Assembly (NCBI GenBank): GCA_016719105.1
Contig: JADKAQ010000046.1
Location: forward strand, 620,001-684,000
From: Gemmatimonadota bacterium
GTDB lineage: Bacteria > Gemmatimonadota > Gemmatimonadetes > Gemmatimonadales > Gemmatimonadaceae
Direction: 5' to 3'
Length of the DNA: 64,000 nucleotides
Position 1 is the stretch's first letter; every line of letters begins with the position of its first letter. The position numbers and the translations under genes are program-made. The notes under the pieces were generated by a model. The model ran no database searches. It had not been told where the DNA came from and saw nothing but the letters and a program-made list of their open reading frames with translations. This document shows positions 17,941 to 26,702 of the stretch, piece after piece.

Positions 17941-18543
17941 ATGGACGTCCACCGCTGGGACGAACGATTCTCCGCAGGCGAGCTCCCGTACGGGGCGGAG
18001 CCCAACGATTTCGTGGCCGCGCAGGCGCCGCACATCCCCACCGGCCCGGTGCTGTGCCTGGCGGAGGGCTACGGGCGCAACGCGTTGTGGCTGGCGGCGC
18101 AGGGGCACCCCGTGACCGCCATCGAGCAGTCGAGCGTCGGCATCGCGCGCGCGAAGGACCTCGGCGTTGAGCGTGGGGTCGAGGTGACGTGGGTGCAGGG
18201 CGACCTCGCCGACGTCGACCTGGGGGAAGGCAAGTGGAGCGGGATCGTCTCGGTCTTTGCGCACCTCCCGCCGGCATTGCGCGCCGATGTGCACGCCCGC
18301 GCGGTGCGGGCGCTTGCCCCTGGCGGCGTCTTCATCCTCGAGGCGTATTCCCCCGCCCAGCTCGGGCACCGCACCGGCGGGCCGCGCGACGTGGAGCTCC
18401 TGATGACGCGGGATGGACTGGTGCAGGAACTCGCCGGGCTGGAGCTCCTCATTGCGCAGGAGATCGAGCGCGAGGTGAACGAAGGGGTACTGCACCAGGG
18501 GCTGGCGGCGGTGGTGCAGGTGGTGGCGAGGAAGCCGCACTGA
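17941..18543 (+). CDS. Class I SAM-dependent methyltransferase (TehB-like)
   Basis: 200 residues. It starts with the TehB-like WDERFSAGELPYGAEPNDFV. Motif I is degenerate (VLCLAEGYGRNALWLAAQG), where GEGEGRN is usual. An acidic residue ends strand 2 (VTAIEQSS), and GDLADVDL and VSVFAHLPP follow. Relatives methylate tellurite/selenite or small molecules in the cytosol; the substrate here is unknown. It lies 6 bp after the exported protein gene and converges on the kinase gene, with stops 7 bp apart. Confidence 0.88.
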   Translation: MDVHRWDERFSAGELPYGAEPNDFVAAQAPHIPTGPVLCLAEGYGRNALWLAAQGHPVTAIEQSSVGIARAKDLGVERGVEVTWVQGDLADVDLGEGKWSGIVSVFAHLPPALRADVHARAVRALAPGGVFILEAYSPAQLGHRTGGPRDVELLMTRDGLVQELAGLELLIAQEIEREVNEGVLHQGLAAVVQVVARKPH

Positions 18544-18549
18544 CGGCAG

Positions 18550-20247
18550 TCACCCCTCGATTTGCCGCCGCCACTCCTCGAGCTTGGCCACACGGGCCTC
18601 GAGCTGGGCCACCTCGTCGCGGCCCGGCGCAACCCTGTTGGCGCTCGCGGCAGGCGCCGCGTGCGCGCTGGTGGCGGGGGACTGCGTCGAGACGGACGCC
18701 GCCGCGCGCGCCGGTGACGTGATTGCGGCTGGCGGAGACGTAAGCGCGCTCCGCGACAGCGCGCCGAGCGGCGTGAGGGGCGCCCCGGCGGAGGATGCGA
18801 CGCCACGTGCCGCCAGGCGCAAGAACGCACGGCCGACGGGCCCCATCCACACACGGCGGAAGATGCGCTCGGGCGGTGGCGCACGGAACGGCGTTCGCGC
18901 CAGCAGGGCGATGCCGGCCCCCGTCAGGGCCAACCCTGTGAACAGGGGCACGAGCGCCCACGCGGGGATCGCGTACGCTCCCGATGCAAGCTTCCGGCGC
19001 GTCACCAGCTCGATCCCGATCAGCCCGGCCGCGATCACGAGCATCAGCAGCGCCATGCGCACCGTCGTGCGGCGGCGCCGCTGCGTGAGCGGATTGGCAC
19101 GCCGCGACTGGCGCACGCTTTCCCGCTCGTCGTACACGCCCTGCATCCCCTTGAGCACGTCGTCCGGCGCATAGCCCATCTCGGCGAGGTGGCGCGCGTC
19201 GCTGAAGAGCTGCAGCAGGCGCGTGAGCCCGATCCCCACGAGGACCACCACGGGGACGAGCGCATCGAACGACGAGCCGAGTCGCGCGATGGCGCGCGAG
19301 ACGGTCCACGCCACGAGCACGAGGAGGAAGAAGACCGTCGACAGCAACTCGAGCTCCGACACGAAGCTCCGCACCGGCAACGGGATGTCCGGCCCCGCCA
19401 GCTGCGAGTTGTCGACCGCTTCCACCAGCGCCTCCGCGGTCGCGAAGCGCGCCTCCGGCACCTTCGCCACACACCGGTCGATCGCCGCCGAGAGCAGGTC
19501 GGGGAGCTCGGGACGCACCGACTCGATGGCGGGGACCGGCTCCGTCAGCTGCTTGACGAGGATCTTCTGGATCGACTCGCCGGTCACCGCAGGACGCCCG
19601 ATGGCCGCGAACCAGGCCACCAGCCCTAACGAATACAGGTCGCTCCGCCCGTCGACCGTGTCCCCCGACGCCTGCTCGGGGCTCATGTACTCGGGCGTCC
19701 CGACGACCTCCCCCACGCGAGTGAGCCCGCCGCCGGCGGTGGGCTCGGTGATGGCGCGGGCGATCCCGAAATCCATGAGCAGGGCGCGCCCCGTGGCACG
19801 CTCGATCATGATGTTGTCGGGCTTGATGTCCCGATGCGCCACCCCACGCCCATGCGCATAGGCGAGCGCGTAGCCAACGTCCTGCAACAGGCGCACGAGT
19901 TCGCGCACCGTGAGCGGGCCGGCACGGTGCACCCGCTGCGCCAGGCTCTCCCCCTCCACGTATCCCATCGCGAAGGCCATCACCCCATCGCGCTCCTCGA
20001 TCGCGTGCACCGGGACGATGTTGGGGTGCGAGAACGACGCCGTGGTGCGCATCTCGCGCAGGAAGCGATCGTGCAGCGCGGGATCAGCGGCGAACTCCTC
20101 GGGCAGGATCTTGAGCGCCACCAGTCGGTCGAGTGCCCGGTCGCGCGCCAGGTACACCGCCCCCATCCCGCCACGCCCCAGCTCGCGCTCGAGGTCGTAG
20201 CGGTCGGCCAGCTTGCGGCGGATCTGGGTGAGGTCGGACAGCGTCAC
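18550..20247 (-). CDS. Membrane-bound serine/threonine protein kinase
   Basis: 565 residues from GTG 20247; the ribosome site is weak. The kinase domain (about 16-285) is complete: glycine loop GRGGMGAVYLARD, Lys46 in VALKIL, HRD with Asp140, IKPDN, DFG at 159-161, and GTPEYMSPEQ in the P+1 region. Four membrane segments follow (about 318-340, 347-365, 420-440, 452-475). A Ser/Ala-rich stretch then ends in a short coiled coil (VAQLEARVAKLEEW). There is no extracellular sensor such as PASTA or WD repeats. This architecture is common in Gemmatimonadota and Acidobacteriota, as I recall. Target proteins are unknown. Confidence 0.93.
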   Translation of the reverse strand: MTLSDLTQIRRKLADRYDLERELGRGGMGAVYLARDRALDRLVALKILPEEFAADPALHDRFLREMRTTASFSHPNIVPVHAIEERDGVMAFAMGYVEGESLAQRVHRAGPLTVRELVRLLQDVGYALAYAHGRGVAHRDIKPDNIMIERATGRALLMDFGIARAITEPTAGGGLTRVGEVVGTPEYMSPEQASGDTVDGRSDLYSLGLVAWFAAIGRPAVTGESIQKILVKQLTEPVPAIESVRPELPDLLSAAIDRCVAKVPEARFATAEALVEAVDNSQLAGPDIPLPVRSFVSELELLSTVFFLLVLVAWTVSRAIARLGSSFDALVPVVVLVGIGLTRLLQLFSDARHLAEMGYAPDDVLKGMQGVYDERESVRQSRRANPLTQRRRRTTVRMALLMLVIAAGLIGIELVTRRKLASGAYAIPAWALVPLFTGLALTGAGIALLARTPFRAPPPERIFRRVWMGPVGRAFLRLAARGVASSAGAPLTPLGALSRSALTSPPAAITSPARAAASVSTQSPATSAHAAPAASANRVAPGRDEVAQLEARVAKLEEWRRQIEG

Positions 20248-20399
20248 AAGGAGTGTGAGAACGAGCGGGCGGAGTCATCGAGAGCCGGCGCGACCGAGCG
20301 CGTCGGCGGGAGCGTGCGTCGGCAGGACGGTCGCCTTGCGACCACCGCCGCCGCAGTAACGGTCGTCGTCGTGCGCGGGACGGTCGCGCCCCTCAAGGC

Positions 20400-20987
20400 C
20401 TACAAGCCCATGGCTACCGCAATCATCCACGCACCGTACGACAGCATGAAGGTCCGGTTGGGGATCCCGAACGCCCCATTGTTCATCAACAGTGGCACCA
20501 TCACCACCACGCTCCGCCAGACCGCGCCCGCCAGCACGGCGAGCGGTCGCGACTTCCACGCGGGCTGCGTCCGCAGGTGCAACGTCAGCAGCAGCACCGC
20601 CAGTAACTCGCCGGGAACGCCGAGCATGAAGCCCAGGCCGTGCAACTGGCCGGAGCGGGACATCAGCGCCGCATCGCTGGTGGTGGGGTCCATCGCGAAC
20701 GTGCCGCCGATGGTCAGTCCCGCCGCGGTCACGAGGAGGCACACGAGGCCAAGCCACCCGACGCCCCCCCGCACGCGTGTTGCCAGGGCGCCAAGAAGCG
20801 CGAGTGAGGCGAGGGCGAACGCGTAGAAGCAGAGCGTCATGACCCATCCGTGCGCCCCAACCGCGTACTCGCTGATCATGTGCGTGGCCGGCGACAGGTC
20901 GGCGCGCAATGCGTGCAGCGCGAGCAGGGCGAGTATCGCCGTTGCCGATGCGGCGAGCGTGAGTCGGGCGAGCAGGGATGTGGGCAT
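20400..20987 (-). CDS. DUF998-type integral membrane protein
   Basis: 195 residues from ATG 20987 with six hydrophobic segments. The signatures are HMISEYAVGAHGWVM at the end of the first loop, GTFAMDPTT, and SGQLHGLGFMLG, as in the DUF998 (FAR-17a-like) family. Function is unknown; relatives are small inner-membrane proteins sometimes linked to lipid metabolism. An upstream in-frame extension to 21149 looks like non-coding sequence. Confidence 0.8.
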   Translation of the reverse strand: MPTSLLARLTLAASATAILALLALHALRADLSPATHMISEYAVGAHGWVMTLCFYAFALASLALLGALATRVRGGVGWLGLVCLLVTAAGLTIGGTFAMDPTTSDAALMSRSGQLHGLGFMLGVPGELLAVLLLTLHLRTQPAWKSRPLAVLAGAVWRSVVVMVPLLMNNGAFGIPNRTFMLSYGAWMIAVAMGL

Positions 20988-21078
20988 GAGATCGAGTGTC
21001 GGACGCAACGCCAATGAATAGCACCACCATGCCTGCCACGACAGCCTCGCGCGCGACCGCGCGCGGCGTGGCGAATCC

Positions 21079-22290
21079 CTAACGCGGGGCCGGGGTAGCG
21101 GGGGCGCGCGACAGCTGCACCACGTCCCAGTACGACTGTACCACGCCACCCCCCACCGACGCCAGCAGGGCCCGCACCGACGACAGCATGGTCACCGATC
21201 GCGGGCCGCGCGGCGTCCCGGGGTCGCGATAGCCGTAGTTGAAGACGGCGCGCACGAAGGTGGTGCGCTCGTCGGTGGGGAGCGTCGCGACGTTGGCGTA
21301 GTACCGCTGCCAGGCATCCGCGCCCCCAAAGAGGTACTGCTCCACGTTCGAGGTGTAGATCGCCGACGCCGTCGCCCCGTGCTCACGCAGGTAGCGCCCA
21401 ACCGCCCGCAACGCCTTGTCGCCACCGAAGTCACCGACGATCGGCACGATGAGGTTGTCGTGCTGCATGCGCTTGAGGTGCTGGAAGTGCCCCTCCGAGG
21501 CCAGATAGCCGTGCTCGACCCCCTCGGCGTCGCGCTGCACCATCAGCTCCCCGTAGCTGGGCATGCCACGCATGCCGTATCCGCCCGTCCCGCGACCGAA
21601 CGAATAGGTGAGGGCGGGGCCGGCATCGAAGAACGACAAGAGGATGTACTCGATCCCCGACAGGTCGTCGGCGCTGAGCGCAAAGCGATGCTCGTCGACC
21701 AGGCGCCGCCGGATCGACTCCAGCGTCGTGCGGAACATCGCCGTGTCGGCCGCGACGGAGTCGTACGCCGCAAAGAGCGCCGTCACCGACGCCTCGGTCG
21801 TCGCCGCGGCGGGACGCGGACGCGAGAAGAGCTGGGAGAGAAAGTCGGCGCGATCGGTGGAGCGTTCGATCAACGCCTTGTACATCAGGTGTTGCAGCAG
21901 GTTGCCGCGCCGGATGTCGACGATGAAGGCCATGCGTGGCTTGAGGGCCACGATGTAGGTGAAGTTCTGGTCGGGGCCGACGCCGAGGTACACGCCCCCC
22001 GCTCCAAGCGTTCGTTGCAGCTCGGGGATGACGTGCTGGAAGGTGACTTCGTTCGAGACAAGGTTGTCGGACCGAAAGAAGCCGCCGGGTTCGGACATCG
22101 CGCTCACCATCTCCCAGAAGTCGGCGTCGGACAGCCGTGCCGGGAGGGAGTCCGCCGGGGCGCGCCAGCCGCCGGCGGCCGTGTCGCGCCAGGCGAACGG
22201 AACGGCCTGCTCGTGGGTCGAGGCCGCGAGTACCGTGGCGAAGAGGGCGGCGAACGTCCCCTGTCGTGCGCGCGTGACGATCCCTCGCAT
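21079..22290 (-). CDS. Secreted protein with a degenerate methyltransferase-like fold (LIC_10091-like)
   Basis: 403 residues. GGGGGAGG just before ATG 22290 fixes the start. A signal sequence (GTFAALFATVLAAS) is followed by a conserved core: GGVYLGVGPDQNFTYI, AFIVDIRRGNLLQHLMYKAL, then near the C-terminus VPIVGDFGGDKALRAVGRYL and IYTSNVEQYLF. The first two resemble SAM-methyltransferase motifs I and II, yet the protein is exported, where SAM is absent. From memory this is the pattern of the LIC_10091 lipoprotein group; I could not search. It is divergent from the lipoprotein gene at 22420. No function can be stated. Confidence 0.65.
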   Translation of the reverse strand: MRGIVTRARQGTFAALFATVLAASTHEQAVPFAWRDTAAGGWRAPADSLPARLSDADFWEMVSAMSEPGGFFRSDNLVSNEVTFQHVIPELQRTLGAGGVYLGVGPDQNFTYIVALKPRMAFIVDIRRGNLLQHLMYKALIERSTDRADFLSQLFSRPRPAAATTEASVTALFAAYDSVAADTAMFRTTLESIRRRLVDEHRFALSADDLSGIEYILLSFFDAGPALTYSFGRGTGGYGMRGMPSYGELMVQRDAEGVEHGYLASEGHFQHLKRMQHDNLIVPIVGDFGGDKALRAVGRYLREHGATASAIYTSNVEQYLFGGADAWQRYYANVATLPTDERTTFVRAVFNYGYRDPGTPRGPRSVTMLSSVRALLASVGGGVVQSYWDVVQLSRAPATPAPR

Positions 22291-22419
22291 CGAGCCTCCC
22301 CCGCATGCGTCACCGGGATACGCCGCGACGATGGGCGCCCGTGGTCCGACGATACGGCGCGCGCGAGAGGCTGTCAAAGCGCGCTTGCGCCCGGCGTGAC
22401 GAGGCGGGAGAATCGGGGG

Positions 22420-23061
22420 ATGATGCGTTTGCTCCCCGCCACGCAGGCAGCGGCTCCCGCACACTCCGGCCGTCGCGCGCGCCTGCTTCGGCGAATGCGC
22501 CTGCGAGCGACGCGCGCCACGCGCGCCTCGCTTGGCACACTCGTGCTCGCCGCCGCCTGCGGCGAGCGCGTCCCGAACATCGCGCGAGACTCAGCGATCG
22601 CACCGGCGCCGAGTGCCGCCGCGGCGTCGCGCACTGCCATGCCTGACGACTCCCTCATCGGCCGGCTTCTCTCCGACGTCGTCCCCGACTCGGCGCTGCT
22701 CTCCTCGTGGGGGGTGTATCCGCTCGAGCGACACATCGGGATCCGACTCGCCCTCATCGGCGGCGAGCACTACCTCCTGGCCGACACGCTCGACGGCTAC
22801 GACGGCGACCGGCCGCGCTGGCGCATCCGTCAGGCGCAACGCGTGGAGGCGGCGCGGCCGGGCGAGGGATGGGTCGGGTCGTGCGCCATCGGTACGGCGG
22901 ACGCGTCCGACGGCACCGTCGTCGCGCGCGTTACGCTCTCGGCCGGCGAGGCCCTGACGCCGATTCACAGCGCTTGGCGCCTGGACCCCGCCACCTGGCA
23001 CTTTCGCTCGTTCCCGACCGACTCGCTCGCCTGCTACAACGAGGGAGGGGGCAACCCGTAG
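22420..23061 (+). CDS. Hypothetical lipoprotein
   Basis: 213 residues if translation starts at ATG 22420 (GGGAG lies 11 bases upstream; a second ATG is at 22423). ATG 22495 is in frame too and would give a more typical 20-residue lipoprotein signal ending LVLAAAC. The mature part carries two further Cys (GSCAIGT and ACYNEGG near the C-terminus) and no recognised domain. Function unknown. It lies upstream of the tandem-repeat and hairpin region that precedes the PD40-amidohydrolase gene. Confidence 0.6.
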   Translation: MMRLLPATQAAAPAHSGRRARLLRRMRLRATRATRASLGTLVLAAACGERVPNIARDSAIAPAPSAAAASRTAMPDDSLIGRLLSDVVPDSALLSSWGVYPLERHIGIRLALIGGEHYLLADTLDGYDGDRPRWRIRQAQRVEAARPGEGWVGSCAIGTADASDGTVVARVTLSAGEALTPIHSAWRLDPATWHFRSFPTDSLACYNEGGGNP

Positions 23062-23081
23062 CGCGCGCTCCGTGAGCGATC

Positions 23082-23171
23082 GAGGTGAGGGCGCGCGAGG
23101 TGAGGGCGCGCGGGGTGAGGGCGCGGAGAGTGAGGGCGCGCGGGGCGAGCGCGCGCAGGGCGAGGGCGCGC
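23082..23171. repeat. Six tandem 15-bp repeats
   Basis: Consecutive units of the form GAGGTGAGGGCGCGC at 23082, 23097, 23112, 23127, 23142 and 23157, with one to four substitutions between neighbours, then a decayed seventh. They lie between the lipoprotein stop and the hairpin before the amidohydrolase gene. Any frame would read as five-residue repeats, but no gene is supported here. Confidence 0.9.
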
Positions 23172-23176
23172 AGGAT

Positions 23177-23206
23177 CGCGGCGGCGGGATTGCGCCCGCC
23201 GCCGCG
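23177..23206. promoter_or_regulatory. 12-bp perfect GC hairpin in a leader region
   Basis: CGCGGCGGCGGG (23177-23188) and CCCGCCGCCGCG (23195-23206) form a perfect stem around the loop ATTGCG. No T-run follows, so it is not a standard terminator. It sits seven bases before an AT-rich palindrome and about 95 bp upstream of the amidohydrolase start. Confidence 0.7.
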
Positions 23207-23212
23207 AGGCGA

Positions 23213-23230
23213 GAATTGTATACACAATTC
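23213..23230. promoter_or_regulatory. AT-rich inverted repeat, possible operator/promoter core
   Basis: GAATTGT (23213-23219) and ACAATTC (23224-23230) are exact inverted repeats separated by ATAC, an AT island in very GC-rich DNA. TATACA overlaps the centre and could be a -10 element. It lies 71 bp upstream of the amidohydrolase start, where a dimeric repressor would act. Inference from position and symmetry only. Confidence 0.5.
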
Positions 23231-23301
23231 CGAGCTGGACCAACGGACCGGCGAACGCGGGTCCGTCTGCCGTCACACCGCCGCTCCCACACACCCTCCC
23301 G

Positions 23302-26300
23302 ATGCGCCTGCGCTCTCTCCTCGCCGTCGCCGCCCCGGCGACACTCGCCCTCAGCGCCCCCGCTGCGCATGTCGCAGCACAGGCCCCGGCCGATACCTCG
23401 TGGGATATCACCAAGGCCCGCGGCAAGACGCGCGAGATCGACTTCACCACCAGCGAGGGGACGTGGACCTCGGTAGACCTCTCCACCGACGGCAAGTGGG
23501 TCGTCTTCGACCTGCTGAGCCACGTCTACCGCGTCCCCTCGTCAGGCGGGACCGCCGAGTCGCTCACGCAGTCGAGCGGCGTCGCGTCGAACTTCCATCC
23601 GCGCCTGTCGCCCGACGGCAAGTCGATCGCCTTCATCTCCGACCGCAAGGGGCAGTACAACCTGTGGCTGATGGACGCCGACGGCGCCAACCCGCGCCCC
23701 GTCGCGCTCGATCCCACGTCGCGCTTCGAGTTTCCGCAGTGGACCGCCGACAACCAGTACATCATCGTGGTGAAGATGACCGGCTTCGGCTCCCGGTCGT
23801 TGGTCATGTTCCACCGCGATGGCGGCACCGGGGTGACGCTGGTGAAGGGCGACGTGGGGAAGGTGCCGTATCGCACCGCCATTTCGGCGGACGGGCGCTA
23901 CCTCTACTACGACGTGTACACCGCGCGCCCCACCGGCTTCTGGGGACAGGACGACGTGCTCAAGGGGACGGTGCAGATCCACCGGTACGACCTCAAGTCC
24001 GGGGTCGTGCGCCCGATCACCTTCGGCGAGGCGCAGCAGCAGGATCGCGCGACCAGCGGCGGCGCCTATGCCGCCGAGCCGAGCCCGGATGGTCGCTGGC
24101 TGGCCTTCATGCGCAAGGTGCCTAACGGGGTTCTGGAGTACAAAGGGCAGAAGTTCGGGCCGCGCAGCGCCCTCTGGATCCGCGACCTCAAGCTCGGCGG
24201 CGAACGACTGGTGATGGATCCGGTCGAGATGGACCTGGCCGAGGAGAGCATCCCGCTCAACGGGTCGTACCCGATGTATCGCTGGGCGAGCGACGGCAAG
24301 TCGATCGTCATCCACCAGGGCGGCAAGATTCGTCGCCTTGATGTCGCCTCGGGCGCGGTCTCGACGATTCCCTTCACGGCCCGCGTGCAGCGCACGATCT
24401 CCGAGCAGGTCGCGGTCAAGAACAAGCTCAGCGATGCCCCGTTCGACGTGCGCTTCGTTCGGTGGGCGACCACCTCGCCGGATGGCAAGACGCTCGCCTT
24501 CCAGGCGTTAGGGCGCATCTGGCTGCAGTCGCTCCCCGGTGGAACGCCGCGTCGCCTCACGCCGGCCACCTTCGAGCCGTTCGAGTTCCAGCCCGCATGG
24601 TCGCCCGACGGACGCATGATCGCCTTTGCCTCGGTCGACGCCAACAACCGTGGCGCCCTGTGGCGCGTGGCGGCCGGTGGCGGTGCCCCGGAGCGCCTGA
24701 CGCGGGAGGTGGGTGAATACATGAACCCGGCGTGGACACCAGACGGTCGCGAGATTGTGGCCGTGCGCGGCGCCGGTGCCTCCGCGCGCGCATCGACGGT
24801 ATCGCGCAACGGATGGTTTGACGTCTTCCGCATGCCGAGCGCGGGCGGCGAAGAGACCGACATCACGCAGCTCGAAGCCGGGTCGTTCTTCGGGGGCGCT
24901 GAGATGCGCCCGACGGTGGGGAACGACGGGCGCGTCTACTTCGCCGCGGCGAAGATGATCGCCCCCGGGGCCGACCGTCCGGTGACCGGCGTCGAGGTGC
25001 TCTCGCTGCGTCTGGACGGCACCGACAAGAAGGTGCACGCCAACGTGAAGGACTCCGACGATGCCGCCGTCTCACCCGACGGCCGGTGGGTCGCCTTCAC
25101 GCAGGGGTCCAACACATACCTCTCGCCGTTGCCACCGGGGGGAGCGGGAGACCAGGCGCCGCTGCTGGCCAAGGCCGGCGGTGCCTTCAGCGCGACGCCA
25201 CTCACCACCGAGGGCGGATTGTACCCGCGCTGGCGATCGGCCAACGTCGTCGACTTCGCCAGTGCCAACCGCGTCTACTCGCACGACGCGTCCGCCAGGC
25301 GCACCGACACCATCGCGGTGAAGCTCACCGCCCCGCGCGCCATCGCGCAGGGGTCCATCGCCCTCACCGGGGCGCGCATCGTCACGCTCGACAACAAGCG
25401 CGTGATCAACAGCGGGACGATCGTGGCGAAGGCGGGGCGCATCACCTGCGTCGGGTCGTGCAGTACCGCTGGCATCGACAAGGTCGTGAACGCGTCGGGG
25501 AAGACGATCATCCCCGGCTGGGTCGACATGCACGCGCATCACCATCGCGAGCACCTGGCGATGATGCCCAGGGGGAACTTCGAGTCGGCGATCTACCTCG
25601 CCTACGGCGTGACCACCACGAGTGATCCGTCCACCTCGTCGGTCGCCGCCTTCCCGACCGCAGAGCTCATCGAAGCGGGCGAGATGGTCGGGCCGCGCGC
25701 CTTCAGCGTGGCGGAGGCCCTCACCAACGGCGACAACGCACACACCAACGACGTCACCAGCCGCGACATCGCGGTCACGGAGCTCAAGCGCCGGATGTCG
25801 TGGGGTGCCGTGCTCCTCAAGCAGTACCTGCAGCCGCAACGCCAGCAGCGGCAGTGGGCGGTCGATGCGGCACGTCAACTGGGGCTGCGCGTCACCGCCG
25901 AGGGGAGCGACGACCTGAATCACAAGCTCGGCATGATCATGGACGGGCACAACGGCGGGGAGCACCCGACGGTGCAGGCCCCGCTGTATGCGGACTTCAC
26001 CACCTTCCTTGGCAAGTCGAAGTACTTCTACTCGCACACGCCGCTGGTGAGCGGCTACGCCGGCTGGAACGAGGAGTACTTCTGGCAGGAGAGCCCGGTG
26101 TGGCAGGACGCCAAGCAGGGGAAGTGGGTCCCATGGCGCCAGCTCATCCCGCACACGCGACGCTTCATCATGCGGCCGGAGACCGACTACTCCAAGGACA
26201 TCATGTCGCAGCAGGTGGCCGACATCATTGCGGCTGGCGGCTACTCCGCGGTCGGCTCGCACGGTCAGCAGGCGGGGCTCGGCTCGCACTGGGACGTGTG

Positions 26301-26622
26301 GATGGCCGCCAAGGCCAACGGCCCCATGACCGCGCTGGAGATCGCCTCCATGCACGGCGCGATGTTCCTCGGGATGGAGGCAGACATCGGGTCGATCAGC
26401 GTGGGCAAGCTGGCCGACCTCATGGTGCTCAACGCCAACCCGCTGGAGAACATCCGCAACACCGCCGACATCCGCTACGTGATGAAGGCGGGGACGCTGT
26501 ACGACGCCATGTCGCTCGACGAGATCTGGCCGAAGGCGAAGCCGTACGGCGACAACTACTGGTACGTCCCGCAGATGTACGAGAAGAGCGTGAAGGCGGT
26601 GGGAACGTACGACAGGAAGTAG
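23302..26622 (+). CDS. Secreted PD40/TolB-propeller amidohydrolase fusion
   Basis: 1106 residues with a signal peptide (ending HVAAQ). The N-terminal two thirds (about 50-660) are TolB-type PD40 repeats, e.g. SPDGKSIAFISDRKGQYNLW, SPDGRWLAFMRK, SPDGRMIAFASVD and TPDGREIVAVRG. The C-terminal third (about 690-1090) is an imidazolonepropionase-like amidohydrolase with metal motif VDMHAHHH, a likely carboxylated Lys in VLLKQYLQ, and later His residues in YSHTPLVSG and VGSHGQQAG. It probably acts on peptides or cyclic amides outside the cytoplasm. It is bounded by a palindrome upstream and a strong hairpin terminator downstream, and sits beside M20, M14 and M28 peptidases. Confidence 0.92.
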   Translation: MRLRSLLAVAAPATLALSAPAAHVAAQAPADTSWDITKARGKTREIDFTTSEGTWTSVDLSTDGKWVVFDLLSHVYRVPSSGGTAESLTQSSGVASNFHPRLSPDGKSIAFISDRKGQYNLWLMDADGANPRPVALDPTSRFEFPQWTADNQYIIVVKMTGFGSRSLVMFHRDGGTGVTLVKGDVGKVPYRTAISADGRYLYYDVYTARPTGFWGQDDVLKGTVQIHRYDLKSGVVRPITFGEAQQQDRATSGGAYAAEPSPDGRWLAFMRKVPNGVLEYKGQKFGPRSALWIRDLKLGGERLVMDPVEMDLAEESIPLNGSYPMYRWASDGKSIVIHQGGKIRRLDVASGAVSTIPFTARVQRTISEQVAVKNKLSDAPFDVRFVRWATTSPDGKTLAFQALGRIWLQSLPGGTPRRLTPATFEPFEFQPAWSPDGRMIAFASVDANNRGALWRVAAGGGAPERLTREVGEYMNPAWTPDGREIVAVRGAGASARASTVSRNGWFDVFRMPSAGGEETDITQLEAGSFFGGAEMRPTVGNDGRVYFAAAKMIAPGADRPVTGVEVLSLRLDGTDKKVHANVKDSDDAAVSPDGRWVAFTQGSNTYLSPLPPGGAGDQAPLLAKAGGAFSATPLTTEGGLYPRWRSANVVDFASANRVYSHDASARRTDTIAVKLTAPRAIAQGSIALTGARIVTLDNKRVINSGTIVAKAGRITCVGSCSTAGIDKVVNASGKTIIPGWVDMHAHHHREHLAMMPRGNFESAIYLAYGVTTTSDPSTSSVAAFPTAELIEAGEMVGPRAFSVAEALTNGDNAHTNDVTSRDIAVTELKRRMSWGAVLLKQYLQPQRQQRQWAVDAARQLGLRVTAEGSDDLNHKLGMIMDGHNGGEHPTVQAPLYADFTTFLGKSKYFYSHTPLVSGYAGWNEEYFWQESPVWQDAKQGKWVPWRQLIPHTRRFIMRPETDYSKDIMSQQVADIIAAGGYSAVGSHGQQAGLGSHWDVWMAAKANGPMTALEIASMHGAMFLGMEADIGSISVGKLADLMVLNANPLENIRNTADIRYVMKAGTLYDAMSLDEIWPKAKPYGDNYWYVPQMYEKSVKAVGTYDRK

Positions 26623-26645
26623 ACGAGACAGCTGAGTCCTGGACA

Positions 26646-26675
26646 TGCAAACGGCGCCCCTCGGCGCCGTTTGCA
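26646..26675. terminator. Bidirectional hairpin terminator between convergent genes
   Basis: TGCAAACGGCGCC (26646-26658) pairs perfectly with GGCGCCGTTTGCA (26663-26675) over CCTC. The stem ends in A/T-rich pairs on both sides and lies midway between the amidohydrolase stop (26622) and the M20 peptidase stop (26703). Confidence 0.85.
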
Positions 26676-26702
26676 CTCCCGTCTCCCGTCTTCCGTCCGT
26701 AG

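Noticed and set aside
21379..22400. Plus-strand extension of the lipoprotein frame upstream of 22420
   Set aside because: It is antisense to the LIC_10091-like gene, which has a strong ribosome site. The lipoprotein signal places the real start at 22420 or 22495.
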